Below, piece by piece: positions 5,771-6,674 of a stretch of DNA of 6,674 nt. Position 1 is the first letter of the stretch, and each line of letters begins with the position of its first letter. The DNA is taken from positions 1 through 6,674 of the forward strand of contig SPCL01000113.1 of the NCBI GenBank assembly GCA_004525335.1. Reading direction: 5' to 3'. The notes beneath the pieces are model-generated. The model was not told the DNA's origin. It did not search any database and saw only the letters and a list, made by a program, of their open reading frames with translations. The position numbers and the translations under genes were made by a program. The stretch is from Thermodesulfobacteriales bacterium. GTDB lineage: Bacteria; Desulfobacterota_D; UBA1144; Nemesobacterales; UBA2774.

Positions 5771-5845
5771 GAATCATGCTTCACATAAAAACGCTGCTTG
5801 AATAGGAGGCAAGACACTGAGATTACCCCCTGCGCATCATTACTG

Positions 5846-6328
5846 CTAAGGGGTCGTCCACTCTTCGTTGGAAAAAAGACGTGTCGCCGTAGAGACATTT
5901 GTAAAATCGACGGTAACAGATAATTGGCGTGGGCCTGAAAACATGGTGCCGGTCTCAAGGTTTTGCTCAAACCACACCAGCACTTCCGGTATAGGTGTGA
6001 GCAAATCCGATGATGAGGTTGGCGAAACGTAGATCGGCAAAATAGCTTGTGTACCCGTGGGGTCTGTGAGTTGTTGCGACAGAGCCGGATGACTGCTACC
6101 AAAATTGTTGATGAATCTTATCCCAGTTGAGCTGTCTCCGGTAGTCGGCCTTTCTATGATGCCCGCATCATTCAAAAACACCTCCTGGCCGAGCGCGATG
6201 TTTGCTAGATTGGTCACACTATTAGCGAAAGTAAACGGTTGAAAGTCTCTAGCACCGAACACCTGGAATATCGGTGACCACTGGAATTTGTTAAGTGTCG
6301 AATAGTTAGATATAGGCTCAGTGAGCAC
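5846..6328 (-). pseudogene. Unrecognised GC-rich reading frame, possibly a transferred or 5'-truncated gene
   Basis: The frame encodes 160 residues from a GTG at 6328. I do not recognise the family. The protein looks genuine: varied composition, few charged residues, many Thr/Ser/Pro and hydrophobic beta-type stretches such as FQWSPIFQVFGARDFQPF (15-32), ALGQEVFLNDAGI, VLVWFEQNLETGTM and LSVTVDFTNVSTATRLF. This suggests a beta-rich, perhaps secreted or surface protein, but no signal peptide is visible. Hand-counted GC over 5941-6060 is about 51%, against 32-38% in sampled lines of neighbouring genes. No Shine-Dalgarno precedes the GTG. The frame is closed upstream by a stop at 6388-6386 with no ATG or TTG between. 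It sits between two near-identical 15-mers. Either a transferred small gene or a fragment that has lost its start; function unknown. Confidence 0.45.
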
Positions 6329-6472
6329 AATGGGGAGCGAGTCTATAAGAATCGCAAGAAGGCATTTATTCTTTATAATTCCAACTTAAACCATGCTTGA
6401 CAAAAGGGGGGCAGTACAAACATTACATACTCTAAATTTATACTCTTTGATATTTCTTCAAACTGACGGGTG
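6329..6472. other. Intergenic stretch before the zinc-ribbon gene end
   Basis: AT-rich except for the GGGGGGCAGTACA motif. No gene or clear terminator is visible. It separates the GC-rich frame from the 3' end of the right-edge gene on the same strand. Confidence 0.4.
6404..6418. repeat. 15-base flanking repeat, right copy
   Basis: AAGGGGGGCAGTACA differs from the left copy (5756-5770) at one position. It is preceded by CATGCTTGACA (6392-6402), so both short motifs occur at both ends, but in swapped order. Confidence 0.45.
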
Positions 6473-6674
6473 TTACTTATTTTTCTTAGGCCTATCTTTT
6501 TCTTCAATATATCCACCGAGGCGGGTATTTTTTCTCACAGACGGCGGCAAGCCGGATAAATCGGGCTTAGGCATATCTGTACACAGATCACTCGTAAAAG
6601 CGAAGCTTGATACTACCTTCTCAACTTTCTTTGTCTCGCAAAACGGGCATTTTATTTTCTTTTCATCACCCGGT
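6473..6674 (-). CDS. FmdB-type zinc-ribbon protein, C-terminal part (5' end outside window)
   Basis: The frame enters from the right edge and ends at TAA 6475-6473; 66 residues are visible. It reads PGDEKKIKCPFCETKKVEKV, then VSSFAFTSD. The Cys-Pro-x-Cys pair (residues 9 and 12 of the visible part) followed by V..V.SSFAF matches the second half of the FmdB/CxxC regulatory-type zinc ribbon (CPxCG...V.R.ISS.GF). The missing N-terminal part would be expected to carry MPIYEYxCxxCG. The tail beyond the ribbon (DMPKPDLSGLPP to DRPKKNK) is polar, basic at its end and probably disordered. Proteins of this type are small, cytoplasmic and of unclear function. It has the same orientation as the GC-rich frame but is 144 bases away and AT-rich like the housekeeping genes. 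Confidence 0.7.
   Translation of the reverse strand, partial: PGDEKKIKCPFCETKKVEKVVSSFAFTSDLCTDMPKPDLSGLPPSVRKNTRLGGYIEEKDRPKKNK

Larger units (their letters stand above)
5626..5845. other. Gene-free region downstream of hisIE
   Basis: No convincing gene and no clear intrinsic terminator. It contains an 11-base inverted pair, TACTGCTCCCC (5648-5658) and GGGGAGCAGTA (5758-5768). Composition shifts from AT-rich before about 5700 to clearly richer in GC after it, which may mark the edge of inserted DNA. Confidence 0.5.

Noticed and set aside
5700..5845. Integron attC site beside the GC-rich frame
   Set aside because: I looked for paired GTTRRRY/RYYYAAC core sites and a long imperfect hairpin and found no convincing pair; no integrase is in the window.
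5722..6102. Minus-strand 126-codon frame overlapping 5846-6328
   Set aside because: Composition is Arg/His/Cys/Ser-rich and unlike a folded protein; it is an out-of-frame shadow of the more protein-like frame on the same strand.

Overview
The window is a 6.7 kb stretch of an AT-rich bacterial chromosome. Hand counts of single 60-base lines in genes give about 32% GC (2881-2940) and 38% GC (5341-5400). The gene content is Gram-negative-like: an RNA polymerase omega subunit of proteobacterial type, a fused HisIE, an SSB with the acidic DDDIPF tip, a CoA-type Nudix hydrolase and a YbhB/PEBP protein. Small hairpin repeats that end in GACA or GACGG are scattered between genes. I cannot name the species. 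An uncultured lineage near the old 'deltaproteobacterial' grade would fit, but this is inference.

Layout. Bases 1-37 hold what looks like the first codons of a minus-strand gene running off the left edge, with a good Shine-Dalgarno. Bases 38-796 hold no convincing intact gene. They contain a short plus-strand frame whose first 60 residues resemble the start of a phage tail tape-measure protein (probably a remnant), three hairpin copies of a dispersed repeat family, a half copy, and one further hairpin. Bases 797-4419 are a co-directional minus-strand block. In transcription order it reads hydantoinase A-like protein, NudL-like Nudix hydrolase, SSB, YbhB/PEBP protein, with gaps of 35, 64 and 101 bases. 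Next come rpoZ (minus) and hisIE (plus), transcribed divergently from a 131-base region with a candidate promoter on each strand.

After hisIE the character changes. Bases 5626-6472 hold one unrecognised minus-strand frame (5846-6328). It is clearly richer in GC (about 51% by hand count over 5941-6060), has no visible ribosome binding site, and is bracketed by two near-identical 15-base sequences with an inverted 11-base partner next to hisIE. The right end (6473-6674) is the C-terminal part of a small zinc-ribbon protein of FmdB type, whose start lies outside the window.

Functionally the genes are mostly housekeeping: transcription (omega), histidine biosynthesis (HisIE), DNA maintenance (SSB), and cofactor or nucleotide turnover (Nudix). 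There is also one catabolic-type ATPase (HyuA) without its usual HyuB partner. They do not form a single pathway. I see no CRISPR array, rRNA, tRNA, transposase or obvious defence system. The best candidates for something new are the GC-rich orphan frame with its flanking repeats, and the hairpin repeat family, one copy of which is read in frame at the end of the tape-measure-like remnant.
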